From positions 124,001 through 188,000 of the forward strand of contig NZ_JAKJHZ010000003.1 of the NCBI RefSeq assembly GCF_021648885.1: DNA of 64,000 nt, given 5' to 3'. The notes beneath the pieces were generated by a model. The model worked only from the letters and a program-made list of their open reading frames with translations. It was not told where the DNA came from and ran no database searches. Source of the DNA: Nocardioides potassii. Lineage in GTDB: Bacteria; Actinomycetota; Actinomycetes; Propionibacteriales; Nocardioidaceae. Below are positions 1-8,477 of this stretch, in pieces (position 1 is the stretch's first letter; every line of letters begins with the position of its first letter). The translations under genes and the position numbers were made by a program.

Positions 1-27
1 CGAGTCTGTGGGTGCCGAGGTGGGGCG

Positions 28-804
28 TCAGTGCTTGAGGATCTTGCCGAGGAAGTCCTTGGCCCGGTCCGAGGTCGGGTGGGTGAAGAACTCCTCCGGG
101 GTGTTCTCCTCCACGATCGCCCCGTCGGCCATGAACACGACGCGGTGCGCGGCCGTGCGCGCGAAGCCCATCTCGTGGGTGACCACGATCATCGTCATGC
201 CCTGCTCGGCGAGGTCGACCATGACGTCGAGGACCTCCTTGATCATCTCCGGGTCGAGGGCCGAGGTCGGCTCGTCGAAGAGCATCACCTTCGGCTCCAT
301 CGCCAGGGCGCGGGCGATCGCGACGCGCTGTTGTTGGCCGCCGGAGAGCTGGGCGGGGTACTTCTCGGCCTGGTGGCCGACGCCGACGCGGTCGAGCAGC
401 TCGCGCGCCTTCCTCTCCGCCTCGTCCCTCTTCATCCCGCGCACCTTGATCGGGCCGAGGGTGACGTTCTCGAGGATCGTCTTGTGGGCGAAGAGGTTGA
501 AGCTCTGGAAGACCATGCCGACCTCGGCGCGGAGCGCGGCGAGCGCCTTGCCCTCCTGCGGCAGCGGCTGGCCGTCGAGGGTGATCGTGCCCTCGTCGAT
601 GGTCTCGAGCCGGTTGATCGTGCGGCACAGCGTGGACTTGCCGGAGCCGGAGGGCCCGATCACCACGACGACCTCGCCGCGGTTGACAGTGAGGTCGATG
701 TCCTTCAGAGCGTGCAGCTGCCCGAAGTGCTTCTGCACGTCGCTCAGCACCACGAGCGGCTCGCCCCGACTGGCCGTGACGGATCCCGATTCCTGCGCGG
801 TCAT
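28..804 (-). CDS. gluA: Amino-acid (glutamate-type) ABC transporter ATP-binding protein
   Basis: A 258-aa cytoplasmic ATPase that would power a polar amino-acid uptake ABC transporter. The Walker A motif GPSGSGKST lies near residue 51, the signature LSGGQQQR near residue 155, Walker [13 protein letters not shown] just after it, and the switch histidine in VVTHEMGF. Length and sequence style fit the GlnQ/GluA family; in actinobacteria gluABCD usually lies close to recX-miaB, which agrees with miaB downstream here. The permease and binding-protein genes would lie beyond the left edge of the window. The gluA symbol rests on this synteny; substrate could be another polar amino acid. Start chosen at the ATG complementary to 802-804. 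Confidence 0.9.
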   Translation of the reverse strand: MTAQESGSVTASRGEPLVVLSDVQKHFGQLHALKDIDLTVNRGEVVVVIGPSGSGKSTLCRTINRLETIDEGTITLDGQPLPQEGKALAALRAEVGMVFQSFNLFAHKTILENVTLGPIKVRGMKRDEAERKARELLDRVGVGHQAEKYPAQLSGGQQQRVAIARALAMEPKVMLFDEPTSALDPEMIKEVLDVMVDLAEQGMTMIVVTHEMGFARTAAHRVVFMADGAIVEENTPEEFFTHPTSDRAKDFLGKILKH

Positions 805-863
805 AGGCGCAACCTATCGGCAGGTGGTCCTTCCGGGCCATCGGGCATGGCCCGAACGGGCCA

Positions 864-1361
864 TCACAGAGTGGTGACGATTCCTGCCTCGGGGTCCCAC
901 CGGCGCAGCTCGGTGACGGTCATCACGACGTCGTCGTGGCCGACCACCTCGAGCGCGGCAGGTACGTCGTCCCGGCGCATCCGCCGCGCCAGCGTGACGT
1001 GCGGCAGCCAGCCGTCGTGCTGCACGTCGGCCACCTCGGACCGCAGGTCGAGCACGGCGCGAACCAGGCCGTCGGGCACGTCGAGGAGCCGGACCAGCGA
1101 CACCTTCGCCCCACCCAGCAGCCCGATCGCACCGGCCCGCACCTGGACGGGGAGGAGCGAGGCGACGAGCTCGCGGGCCCGCTGCTCGTCAGCAGCAGCC
1201 AGCGCCGGTGCCGCGACCACTGTGACGTGCGGGCTGTTGGTGGTGCCGCGGTGGTCGAGCTGGGACGGCAGCCCGGCGTCGTGCAACGCCTGCCAGTCGC
1301 GGCGTACGGCCTCGCACCCGTCAGCGTCCGGCAGCAGCTCGATCGCGTGCATCCGGGGCAT
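864..1361 (-). CDS. 2'-5' RNA ligase family (2H phosphoesterase superfamily) protein
   Basis: A 165-aa protein with the two HxT motifs that define the 2H superfamily: SPHVTVVAA near residue 45 and LPHVTLARR near residue 116. Family members are cyclic phosphodiesterases or RNA 2'-5' ligases acting on RNA ends or cyclic nucleotides; the specific substrate cannot be read from sequence. The start is set at the ATG giving MPRMHAIELL. A longer frame upstream to 1634 has arginine-rich shadow composition and overlaps the GH16 remnant, so it was not used. An alternative ATG lies three codons downstream. Confidence 0.75.
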   Translation of the reverse strand: MPRMHAIELLPDADGCEAVRRDWQALHDAGLPSQLDHRGTTNSPHVTVVAAPALAAADEQRARELVASLLPVQVRAGAIGLLGGAKVSLVRLLDVPDGLVRAVLDLRSEVADVQHDGWLPHVTLARRMRRDDVPAALEVVGHDDVVMTVTELRRWDPEAGIVTTL

Positions 1362-1371
1362 GCGTCCGAGA

Positions 1372-1638
1372 CTAGGTGGCGGTCCCCGATGAGCCGTCCA
1401 GGTCCGTGGTGTGCGTCGAGACGAGCTCGGCCTCGGACGCGCCGCGCGGGCGTGGGACGAGCACCACGTGCTCGACCACCGCGAGGAGCGCGTAGTCCGA
1501 CGTGGCCGGCGAGCGCACCACCTCGGTGCGCGGCAACGACACCCCGCGCTGCTCACGGTGGCGCTCCTGGCCGTCCACGCAGTAGACGCGCTCCCACGCC
1601 GTCCACTCGCACGAGTAGACGTGCGACCCGGCACCCAT
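1372..1638 (-). pseudogene. Remnant of a third GH16 C-terminus, TGATG-overlapped with the GH16 gene upstream
   Basis: This 88-codon frame starts with ATG sharing one base with the TGA stop of the GH16 gene at 1638-2849. Residues 6-48 (HVYSCEWTAWE, VDGQERHREQR, GVS, then TSDYALL) align colinearly with the C-terminal part of both intact GH16 proteins ([32 protein letters not shown]). After TSDY the resemblance fades, and the catalytic half of the domain is absent. The simplest reading is a decayed tandem duplicate; the alternative is a short translated tail peptide made by termination-reinitiation. The alignment is by eye. Confidence 0.5.
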
Positions 1639-2849
1639 CACGCACCGCCAGCCGCGACGCGTCGTCCGACCGTCGTGCGCGTGGACACCCGCGACGTGGC
1701 GTCGAAGACCCGGACCCAGTCGACCTGGGCGGTGTCGTCGAGCTCGTCCGGCGTGAGCTCGGCGAGCTCGTAGTCGGAGGTCAGCGCCGAGAGGACCCAC
1801 TGCTGGGCCTGCGACACGTCGCGCCGCTCCCGGTAGTACTCGCGTCCGTCGACCCGGAAGACGTACTCCTTCGCGGTCCACTCGACGGAGAACACGTGGA
1901 ACTCGTCCCACCACGAGCGGTCACCGTCGAGCGCCTTGCGTGCCTCGGGGAACAACCCGCCCCGGCTCACCTTGTCCCACCCGGCCTCGTAGTGGTGCAC
2001 GCCGGAGGCGATCGTCTCGCTCCCGCGGCCGTTCTCGCCGAAGAACTCCACGACGTCGATCTCGGCACCGGCGGCAGGATCGCCGTCGGCGTACGTCGTG
2101 CCGACCGGCAGCATCCAGAAGCCGGCGTGCAGGCCCTTCGCCTGCTGGAACCTCATCCGGGCCGCCACGATCCCGTGCCGGAACGACCGGGTGAACTCGG
2201 TCGAGACCTGGGAGTTGAGCAGGTAGGGGCTGGTGCCCGGAGCGCCGCCCCACGTGTAGGAGCACGAGGTGCCGAGGCGATCGGGGTCGACGCCGATCCC
2301 GAGGTGCAGGAGGCCGTCCGCGACGTGGCGCACGGAGCCGTCGACGCGTGCGCAGGTCCGCGGCGCGTAGACCGACTCGTGCTCGCGCTGCTGGTCGTTC
2401 CACACGGAGGTGTCGAGCGCGGTGCCGTCGAAGTCGTCGGCGAACTCGGTGCGCCACCGCTTCAGGCGGACGGTGCCGCTGAGCCAGGTGCGGCCCCGGC
2501 CCGTCGTGCGGGCGCGGTACGTCCCGGGGCGCGGCGCGAAGGCCGCGGATCCCCACGCGTCCTCGACCGCGCGACCGACGCGCCTCCACTCGCCGCGGGT
2601 GCGCCGCTCGAGCGTGACCACCCGCCCCGGTGAGGCAGGCGTGAAGCGGGCGACGACGCTGCCCGCGTCGGACGGATCCGCGGGCCTGGTGCCCGGCTGC
2701 ACGATCGCCGGCAACGCAGTGAGCGTGCCGCGGACCTGCTTCGGCGGGGCCGCCCGTCCCTCCCCGGCGTGGGCCGGAGACGGTGCTGCGAGCAGGACGA
2801 GTGCGAGGAGTGCGGAGACGGAGCTGGAGCCGTGAAGTGGTGACGTCAT
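1638..2849 (-). CDS. Secreted glycoside hydrolase family 16 protein (copy A)
   Basis: A 403-aa exported protein. The start ATG at 2849 has GGGGGAA a few bases upstream and gives a signal peptide (hydrophobic SALLALVLLAAP, cleavage near AHA-GE). An N-terminal beta-rich module (about residues 40-130) precedes the GH16 catalytic domain, which carries the family motif ExDxxE as EIDVVEFF near residue 262. GH16 enzymes cut beta-1,3 or beta-1,3/1,4 glucans, agar or related polysaccharides outside the cell; the substrate is not predictable here. It lies directly downstream of a second GH16 gene of the same architecture, and the two are clear paralogs. Its promoter region shares a 17-bp element with that paralog. 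Confidence 0.88.
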   Translation of the reverse strand: MTSPLHGSSSVSALLALVLLAAPSPAHAGEGRAAPPKQVRGTLTALPAIVQPGTRPADPSDAGSVVARFTPASPGRVVTLERRTRGEWRRVGRAVEDAWGSAAFAPRPGTYRARTTGRGRTWLSGTVRLKRWRTEFADDFDGTALDTSVWNDQQREHESVYAPRTCARVDGSVRHVADGLLHLGIGVDPDRLGTSCSYTWGGAPGTSPYLLNSQVSTEFTRSFRHGIVAARMRFQQAKGLHAGFWMLPVGTTYADGDPAAGAEIDVVEFFGENGRGSETIASGVHHYEAGWDKVSRGGLFPEARKALDGDRSWWDEFHVFSVEWTAKEYVFRVDGREYYRERRDVSQAQQWVLSALTSDYELAELTPDELDDTAQVDWVRVFDATSRVSTRTTVGRRVAAGGA

Positions 2850-2898
2850 GGTTCCCCCGGACAACGGTCGTGTTGTTACCGTTCTGTGGAGAAAACGT

Positions 2899-2915
2899 TA
2901 AGAATCAGTAGGAGT
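2899..2915 (-). promoter_or_regulatory. Shared 17-bp element upstream of GH16 copy A
   Basis: On the plus strand this reads TAAGAATCAGTAGGAGT. The region upstream of GH16 copy B holds TAAGAATCACTCGGAGT, identical at 15 of 17 positions. Here it sits about 50 bp before the start codon. A second shared stretch, CGGTAAC followed by CACGA on the minus strand, lies between the element and each start codon. The pair could be a common activator or repressor site, or simply a duplicated promoter. Confidence 0.45.
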
Positions 2916-2977
2916 TACGGCCAGGCTTCGCCATACCTTCCCCGGCGGTCGCCGCTTGCCTCGTCCGGAGGGCCGGG

Positions 2978-4330
2978 TCACCTCGTCGTACGGCGTCCGC
3001 TCGTGGTGCGCGTCGACGTGGTCGACCCGGCGTCGAACACGCGCACCCAGTCGACCTGCGCGGTGTCGCTCATCTCGTTGGGCGTGAGCTCGGCGAGCTC
3101 GTAGTCGGAGGTCAGGTTCGACAGCACGAGGTACTGCTGGGCCTGGGAGACCGCGGTCTGCTCGCGGTAGTACTCGCGGCCGTCGACGCGGAAGACGTAC
3201 TCCGTCGGCGTCCACTCGACCGAGAACACGTGGAACTCGTCCCACCAGCTGCGGCCCTTGCCCAGCACCTCGCGCGTCTCCGGGAAGACGTCGCCGAGGC
3301 TGACCTTGCTCCAGCCCGGCTCGTAGTAGTGGATGTGGGAGCCGATCGCGTCCTTGCCGCGGCCGGCCTCGCCGAAGAACTCCATCACGTCGATCTCGGT
3401 GCCGCCGGACGGGTCGCCGTCGACGTACGTCGTGCCTTCGGGCAGCAGCCAGAAGGCCGAGTGCATGCCCTTGGCGCGCTGCGGCTTGATGCGCGCGGCG
3501 AAGATGCCGTGGCGGAACGAGCGGGTGAGCTCGGTCGCGACCTGCGAGTTGACCATGTACGGGCTGGTGCCCGGGCCGCGCTTGGTGGTGTAGGAGCACG
3601 ACATCCCCACGCGCTCGGGGTCGAGGGCGACACCGAGCTGGAGCACCCCTCCCTCGACGCGACGGGCCCAGGGATCGGTGCGGGCGCAGGTGCGCGGGGC
3701 GTAGACGCTCTCGTGCTCGCGGCGCTGGTCGTTCCACTTCGTGGGGTCCAGCGTGCTGCCGGAGAAGGTGTCCTCGAAGGTCGGCTGCCAGGCGGTGGTG
3801 GTCACCGTCCCGGTCACCCAGTAGCGGTCGGTGGTGGTCGTGCGTGCGCGGTAGGTGCCGGGAGCGGGGGAGAAGGCGACCGTGCCGCTGGCGTCCTCCG
3901 GGCCCGAGGCGACCGCCTTCCAGCCGGCGCGGGTCTGGCGCTCGAGGACGACCTTCCGGCCGGGGTCGGCGGGGGAGAACGTGGCGACCAGGCTGCCGTT
4001 GCGCTCCGGAGCGGCCGGGGACGTGCCGGGCTGCGCGATCGGCGGGAGGGCGGCGAGGGTGCCGCGCACGGCCTTCTTGCGCGCCGGCCTGCTCGGGTGC
4101 TTGTCGGCGTGCTTGCCCCCACGCTGGGTGCCGTGCTTGCTCCCGTGCGTCTTCCCGTGCTTGCTGCTGTGGTTCGCACGGTGGTCGCCGGCTGTCGTCT
4201 CGCTGCCGTGCGCGGCCTGCGCCGGAGACGGGGCCAGCGAGGCGACCATGCTGATGGCCAGGACGATCGACGCCAGGGCGACGACCCGCGCAGCCCGGGC
4301 GGGAAGGGCGAAAACTCCGTGTGATTGCAT
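2978..4330 (-). CDS. Secreted glycoside hydrolase family 16 protein (copy B) with His/Lys-rich linker
   Basis: A 450-aa exported paralog of the next gene. From the ATG at 4330 there is a signal peptide ([16 protein letters not shown], cleavage near AQA-AH), then an unusual stretch of about 45 residues dominated by His, Lys, Gly and Ser with repeated SKHG/KHGK units. The N-terminal beta module and the GH16 domain follow, with the catalytic motif EIDVMEFF near residue 311. Copy A lacks the basic linker. It may tether the enzyme to anionic cell-wall polymers or bind metal, which is inference. An upstream in-frame start at 4372 exists, but the signal peptide begins properly at 4330. Confidence 0.88.
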   Translation of the reverse strand: MQSHGVFALPARAARVVALASIVLAISMVASLAPSPAQAAHGSETTAGDHRANHSSKHGKTHGSKHGTQRGGKHADKHPSRPARKKAVRGTLAALPPIAQPGTSPAAPERNGSLVATFSPADPGRKVVLERQTRAGWKAVASGPEDASGTVAFSPAPGTYRARTTTTDRYWVTGTVTTTAWQPTFEDTFSGSTLDPTKWNDQRREHESVYAPRTCARTDPWARRVEGGVLQLGVALDPERVGMSCSYTTKRGPGTSPYMVNSQVATELTRSFRHGIFAARIKPQRAKGMHSAFWLLPEGTTYVDGDPSGGTEIDVMEFFGEAGRGKDAIGSHIHYYEPGWSKVSLGDVFPETREVLGKGRSWWDEFHVFSVEWTPTEYVFRVDGREYYREQTAVSQAQQYLVLSNLTSDYELAELTPNEMSDTAQVDWVRVFDAGSTTSTRTTSGRRTTR

Positions 4331-4467
4331 CCGTGCACTCCCAGCGTCGACGGCAACACGCTGTGGGCCCACGTCCGTGTGGATCTCGTGTTACCGCATT
4401 GTTCCTCTGAGGGAGAATCTGAGGGTTTCTGCGAAGGAAATATGGGAGAAATGGGGTTTTCGGTCCC

Positions 4468-4484
4468 TAAGAATCACTCGGAGT
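4468..4484 (-). promoter_or_regulatory. Shared 17-bp element upstream of GH16 copy B
   Basis: This is the second copy of the TAAGAATCA-n-T-n-GGAGT element described at 2899-2915. Here it is about 138 bp upstream of the GH16 start, implying a longer leader. The same intergenic space also serves the divergent miaB gene, so an effect on either gene is possible. Confidence 0.4.
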
Positions 4485-4553
4485 AGTCACAACGGGCCAT
4501 GCGAGCGTCGTGATTGCCGCCGTGGGAGGGCTCGCCCGTACGCTGGTGCGGTC

Positions 4554-6047
4554 ATGAGCGCCGCAGTTCCCTCCGCCCGCACCTACGAGGTCAAGACCCA
4601 CGGGTGCCAGATGAACGTCCACGACTCCGAGCGCCTCGCGGGGCTGCTGGAGGACGCCGGGTATGTCCGCGCGACGGCCGGGCAGGCCGACGTCGTCGTC
4701 CTCAACACGTGCGCCGTACGGGAGAACGCGGACAACAAGCTCTACGGCAACCTCGGCCAGCTCGCCTCGGTCAAGGCCGCGACGCCCGGCATGCAGATCG
4801 CCGTCGGCGGCTGCCTGGCGCAGAAGGACCGCGAGTCGATCACGACGCGTGCCCCGTGGGTCGACGTCGTCTTCGGCACCCACAACATCGGGTCCCTGCC
4901 GGTGCTCCTCGAGCGGGCGCGCATCGCCGAGGAGGCGCAGGTCGAGATCCTCGAGTCGCTGTCCGTCTTCCCCTCGACGCTGCCGACGCGGCGCGAGTCG
5001 GCGTACGCCGCCTGGGTGTCGGTGTCGGTCGGGTGCAACAACACCTGCACCTTCTGCATCGTCCCGGCGCTGCGAGGCAAGGAGAAGGACCGCCGCCCCG
5101 GCGAGATCCTGGCCGAGGTCGAGGCGCTGGTCGCCGAGGGCGTCACCGAGGTCACGCTCCTGGGCCAGAACGTCAACGCCTACGGCGTCGAGTTCGGCGA
5201 CCGGCAGGCGTTCTCCAAGCTGCTGCGCGCCTGCGGGGACATCGAGGGCCTCGAGCGGGTGCGCTTCACCTCGCCGCACCCGGCGGAGTTCACCGACGAC
5301 GTGATCGAGGCGATGGCGTCCACCCCCAACGTGATGCCGTCCCTGCACATGCCCCTGCAGTCCGGCTCGGACAAGGTGCTGCGCGACATGCGCCGGTCCT
5401 ACCGGCAGTCCCGCTACCTCGGGATCATCGAGCGCGTGCGGGCCGCGATCCCGGACGCGGCGATCACGACCGACATCATCGTCGGTTTCCCCGGCGAGAC
5501 CGAGGAGGACTTCCAGGCCACGCTGGACGTCGTGCGGGCGGCGCGCTTCTCGTCGGCCTTCACCTTCCAGTACTCCAAGCGCCCCGGCACCCCTGCCGCC
5601 GTCCTCGAGGACCAGGTGCCCGCCGACGTGGTCAAGGACCGCTACCTGCGCCTCGCCGCCGTCGTCGACGAGATCGCGTGGGAGGAGAACAAGGCGCTCG
5701 TCGGCCGCACGCTCGAGCTGATGGTCTCCGAGGGCGAGGGCCGCAAGGACGCCGCGACCGCCCGCCTCTCCGGCCGCGCGCCCGACAACCGGCTGGTGCA
5801 CTTCTCCGTCTCGGGCCACGCGCCCACCGACCTCCCGCGCCCCGGCGACATGGTCACCGTCGAGGTGACGTACGCCGCCCCGCACCACCTCGTGGCCGAC
5901 GGCCCGGTCCTCGCGGTCCGGCGTACGCGCGCCGGCGACGCGTGGGAGCGCCGAACGGCCGCCCCGCCCGCCACCCCCTCCGTCGGGCTCGGCATGCCCA
6001 CGATCGGCGTCCCGGCGCCCCTCCCGGGCGCCCCCGCCTGCGGCTGA
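4554..6047 (+). CDS. miaB: tRNA-2-methylthio-N6-dimethylallyladenosine synthase
   Basis: A 497-aa radical-SAM methylthiotransferase that adds the 2-methylthio group to i6A37 in tRNA, acting after MiaA, which is encoded at 8478-9386. The N-terminal UPF0004 domain has its three cluster cysteines in GCQMN, NTCAV and GGCLAQ. The radical SAM CxxxCxxC motif is CNNTCTFC (residues about 161-168), and a C-terminal TRAM domain follows, with a short Pro/Ala-rich tail. The start is the ATG at 4554; the frame stays open far upstream but the family N-terminus begins here. The gene ends just before a palindromic repeat. Confidence 0.96.
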   Translation: MSAAVPSARTYEVKTHGCQMNVHDSERLAGLLEDAGYVRATAGQADVVVLNTCAVRENADNKLYGNLGQLASVKAATPGMQIAVGGCLAQKDRESITTRAPWVDVVFGTHNIGSLPVLLERARIAEEAQVEILESLSVFPSTLPTRRESAYAAWVSVSVGCNNTCTFCIVPALRGKEKDRRPGEILAEVEALVAEGVTEVTLLGQNVNAYGVEFGDRQAFSKLLRACGDIEGLERVRFTSPHPAEFTDDVIEAMASTPNVMPSLHMPLQSGSDKVLRDMRRSYRQSRYLGIIERVRAAIPDAAITTDIIVGFPGETEEDFQATLDVVRAARFSSAFTFQYSKRPGTPAAVLEDQVPADVVKDRYLRLAAVVDEIAWEENKALVGRTLELMVSEGEGRKDAATARLSGRAPDNRLVHFSVSGHAPTDLPRPGDMVTVEVTYAAPHHLVADGPVLAVRRTRAGDAWERRTAAPPATPSVGLGMPTIGVPAPLPGAPACG

Positions 6048-6055
6048 CCGCTCGG

Positions 6056-6085
6056 ATGGAGTCACCGGGTACCCGGTGACTCCAT
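6056..6085. repeat. Perfect 30-bp palindrome, GAGTCACC family (possible miaB terminator)
   Basis: ATGGAGTCACCGGGT is followed with no spacer by its exact reverse complement. It lies 8 bp after the miaB stop, so it could act as a terminator, although no T-tract follows. Its GAGTCACC/GGTGACTC core recurs at 6089-6132, 7235-7258 and 17722-17753, which marks it as a dispersed repeat family. Confidence 0.7.
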
Positions 6086-6088
6086 CCT

Positions 6089-6132
6089 GATCGTGGAGCT
6101 TCCGAGCCACCAGGTGACTCGGATCTTCCACG
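6089..6132. repeat. 44-bp imperfect palindromic element, left flank of DUF559 gene
   Basis: The element begins GATCGTGGA and ends TCTTCCACG; its centre is CCGAGCCACC-A-GGTGACTCGG. It is closely related to the 44-bp element at 7182-7225 on the other side of the AbiEi/DUF559-like gene. Being near-palindromic, it aligns to that element in either orientation. Confidence 0.65.
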
Positions 6133-6199
6133 CTCCGGTTGTCCACAGGGCGCCCCGCGAGGGTCGCGCGACGGCGTGTCCGCCGTCGATCGTCGAGGG

Positions 6200-7177
6200 A
6201 TGGATCTCCTTGCCGAGCTGCTCGCCGCCCAAGACGGCGTCGTCTCGCGCGCCCAGGCGCTGCGCGCCGGCCTCGAGCCGCACGACGTACGTCGACTCGT
6301 TCGCCGCCGCGACTTGACCCCGATGCACCCGGGCGTCCTCGTCGACCACACCGGTGACCCGACATGGGTGCAACGGGCATGGGGTGCGGTCCTCGCCTGC
6401 GCGACGCCCGGAGCGATCTCGGGCAGCGATCTGGCCGCCGCGTTGGCAGGCGCCTCCGCGATGCGAGCGGCTGACGGCCCGGGCAGGGCGGAAGCGAACG
6501 CGGCACCGATCGTGGTCGCCATCCCTCGTGAGCGCCGGGTCGTGGCGCCAACAGGCGTGAGGGTCGTCCGGACGTACGGACTCGACGAGCGCGTGCGATG
6601 GAACCTCGGTCCGCCCCGCATGGCGTACGACCACGCAGCCCTCGACGTCGCGATGGAGGCGCGGAGCGACTTCGACGCCATCGGTGCGGTGTCACGTGCC
6701 GTGCAGAGCCGACACACCACGGCGCTGCGGATGATGGCGACCCTCGCGGAGAGGAAGCGCGCTCGACGGCGCGAGTTCTTGGAGGATGTCCTCAGGGACG
6801 TGGCGACCGGCACCTGCTCGGTCCTCGAGCACGGCTTCCTGACGTTGGTCGAGCGCCCACACGGTCTGCCCGCCGCCGAGCGACAGCTACGGGTGGGGAC
6901 GGCCAGCGGAATTGTCTACCGCGACGCGTCGTACGGCGAACGGCTCGTCGAGCTGGACGGCCGGCTGTGGCACGACACCGCCCTGCAGCGGGACAAGGAC
7001 TTCGAGCGTGATCTCGATGCCGCTGTCGCCGGGATGGGAACCGTGCGACTGACGTGGGGCCAGGTCTTCGACCGTCCTTGCTCGACGGCGGCGAAGCTCT
7101 CACGCCTGCTGGTGCTGGACGGTTGGCCGCCGGCCCGCCCCTGTGCATCTGGCTGCGCAGTGGCCGACGCCGCCTGA
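6200..7177 (+). CDS. AbiEi-antitoxin-like / DUF559 (Vsr-fold) protein, repeat-flanked
   Basis: A 325-aa protein. The first 60 residues (AAQDGVVSRAQALRAGL, VRRLVRRRDL, HPGVLVDHTG) resemble the winged-helix AbiEi-type antitoxin domain. The C-terminal 90 residues resemble the DUF559/Vsr endonuclease fold, with VYRDASYGERLVELDGRLWH and a following K-D-F-E-R-D segment. Proteins of this architecture are common as orphan genes in Nocardioides-like genomes, usually without an AbiEii toxin partner; none is seen here. The start is ATG at 6200 next to GAGGG; a GTG at 6176 is a possible alternative. The gene is bracketed on both sides by related palindromic elements (6056-6132 and 7182-7258), which suggests movement or amplification of the cassette. 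A function in toxin-antitoxin or defence is unproven. Confidence 0.75.
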   Translation: MDLLAELLAAQDGVVSRAQALRAGLEPHDVRRLVRRRDLTPMHPGVLVDHTGDPTWVQRAWGAVLACATPGAISGSDLAAALAGASAMRAADGPGRAEANAAPIVVAIPRERRVVAPTGVRVVRTYGLDERVRWNLGPPRMAYDHAALDVAMEARSDFDAIGAVSRAVQSRHTTALRMMATLAERKRARRREFLEDVLRDVATGTCSVLEHGFLTLVERPHGLPAAERQLRVGTASGIVYRDASYGERLVELDGRLWHDTALQRDKDFERDLDAAVAGMGTVRLTWGQVFDRPCSTAAKLSRLLVLDGWPPARPCASGCAVADAA

Positions 7178-7181
7178 GCCA

Positions 7182-7225
7182 GATCGTGGAAGACCCGAGC
7201 CGCTAGGTGGCTCAGATCTTCCACT
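7182..7225. repeat. 44-bp imperfect palindromic element, right flank of DUF559 gene
   Basis: It starts GATCGTGGAAGACCCGAGC and ends AGATCTTCCACT, matching the 6089-6132 element along its length apart from scattered substitutions. It begins 4 bp after the stop codon of the DUF559-like gene and could serve as its terminator. Confidence 0.65.
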
Positions 7226-7234
7226 GTCTCCGCC

Positions 7235-7258
7235 GAGTCACCCGATAGCCGGTGACTC
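7235..7258. repeat. GAGTCACC-family palindrome, right outer flank
   Basis: The arms GAGTCACC and GGTGACTC are separated by 8 bp (CGATAGCC). With the 44-bp element just before it, this gives a mirror arrangement around the DUF559-like gene: palindrome, 44-bp element, gene, 44-bp element, palindrome. Confidence 0.65.
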
Positions 7259-7272
7259 CGACGACAGAAAGG

Positions 7273-7575
7273 TCAGGCGGGAGGCTCGGGAGAGCCGTCC
7301 TCGGCCTCCTGGCCGGCCTCGGGAGCGTCGTCGCCGGAGGCGGGCGTGCCCGCCTCGTGGTCGTCGGCCTCGCCCTCGGGGGCCTGCGGCTTGTCGTCGG
7401 GCTGGGAGATCTCGTCGGGCATCGCGTCGTCGACGGCGGGGTTGTCGTCGGGGTTCAGGTCGCGGCCCAGGCCGTTGTCGGCCGGGTCCTCCTCGATCGC
7501 GTCGACACCGCCGGGCACCAGCTCCGGCTCCTCGGTGACGGGCGTCGGCATCGGGCTCAGGTCGTCGTTGCTCAT
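7273..7575 (-). CDS. Small highly acidic hypothetical protein
   Basis: A 100-aa protein dominated by Asp, Glu, Pro, Gly and Ala with almost no hydrophobic core. It has no signal peptide or membrane segment and is probably intrinsically disordered. The start ATG at 7575 is preceded by a good GGAGGGAA ribosome-binding sequence, which supports a real gene. I do not recognise a family; no function is proposed. Confidence 0.65.
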   Translation of the reverse strand: MSNDDLSPMPTPVTEEPELVPGGVDAIEEDPADNGLGRDLNPDDNPAVDDAMPDEISQPDDKPQAPEGEADDHEAGTPASGDDAPEAGQEAEDGSPEPPA

Positions 7576-7652
7576 CGGTTCCCTCCATGGGTGATCTCCT
7601 TCGATCGTGCCGCGGCGCTGCCTGCTCGACCACCCCCGAGGGGTGAGAGGGG

Positions 7653-8105
7653 TCAGAAACCGAAGGTCAGGTAGACCTCACCCGTACCCAGCTGCGAGAG
7701 GGCGTACGCCTCGTGCGGCACCATCGGCTCGGGCAGCGCGGAGATCGGGAACCAGTCGATCCGCGCCGCCTTGTGCGCCTCGACGACGCGCGGCGTCCCG
7801 GTCCACGACCGGGCTGTGAACATCCAGTCCACACGCTCGTCGATGGCGTCGGCGTGCTGCGTGCGCTGCATGGTGAACTGGAGCGACAGGTCGACGTCGG
7901 TGATGCCGAGCTCCTCGAGCGCCTCGCGGCGCGCGGCGTCGTACGCCGTCTCGCCCCGCTCGATGTGCCCGGCCGCGGCGGCTGCCCAGTGGCCGTCCAT
8001 GTAGGGCGTGCCCTGGCGCAGCTGGAGCAGCACCTCGGTCCCGGCGTCTCCCTCGCGGAGGAGGTAGACGTAGGACGCGGGGACGAGGACGAAGCGGTCG
8101 GTCAC
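7653..8105 (-). CDS. NUDIX hydrolase
   Basis: A 150-aa protein with a complete Nudix box, G-x5-E-x7-REALEELGI (starting GHIERGETAYDAARREAL near residue 46), which coordinates Mg2+ for hydrolysis of nucleoside diphosphates linked to a moiety X. The start codon is GTG. The substrate cannot be told; short NUDIX proteins of this type include dNTP/NTP pyrophosphohydrolases and (deoxy)nucleotide-sugar hydrolases. Confidence 0.88.
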   Translation of the reverse strand: MTDRFVLVPASYVYLLREGDAGTEVLLQLRQGTPYMDGHWAAAAAGHIERGETAYDAARREALEELGITDVDLSLQFTMQRTQHADAIDERVDWMFTARSWTGTPRVVEAHKAARIDWFPISALPEPMVPHEAYALSQLGTGEVYLTFGF

Positions 8106-8130
8106 GCGGCCGACCCTAGGACGACCGGCG

Positions 8131-8391
8131 TCAGGGGCGGTCGGTGCCCTCGTCGCGCAGCGGGTCGCCGTGGTTCTTGGCGGGCCCGGGGCCGATGTCG
8201 TCGTTCTTGCCGTCGAGGTTGTCGAGGGCGTCGCGCGCCTTGCTCGTCGCCTGACCGATCTTGTCGGCGTGCTTGCCGCCGGTCTTCTCGTTGGCGAACG
8301 CGCCGGCCTTGTCGATCCCCTGGGCGATCTTGTCGCCGTGCTGGTCGACCGCCTCGGTGAGCTTGGCCTTGGCCTTGTCCAGGAAACTCAT
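8131..8391 (-). CDS. MT0933-like small antitoxin-family protein
   Basis: An 86-aa, lysine- and aspartate-rich helical protein beginning MSFLDKAKAKLTEAVDQHGD, with the KIGQATSKARDALD pattern typical of the MT0933/Rv0909 antitoxin family. No toxin gene is adjacent, and many actinobacterial members are orphans, so a real antitoxin role here is doubtful. The start is the ATG at 8391, behind an AGGAGG-type site; the open frame upstream into the miaA promoter is not coding in character. Confidence 0.7.
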   Translation of the reverse strand: MSFLDKAKAKLTEAVDQHGDKIAQGIDKAGAFANEKTGGKHADKIGQATSKARDALDNLDGKNDDIGPGPAKNHGDPLRDEGTDRP

Positions 8392-8477
8392 CAGGTCCTC
8401 CTCGAGGAGCGCCGGCCCACCCGGACAGGTGAGGACTCCGGCGATCCCGAGCCTAGCGAGGCAGGGACAATGAGCCC

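Noticed and set aside
6200..7177. Complete AbiE toxin-antitoxin pair
   Set aside because: No AbiEii nucleotidyltransferase toxin lies next to the gene; neighbours are miaB and an acidic protein.
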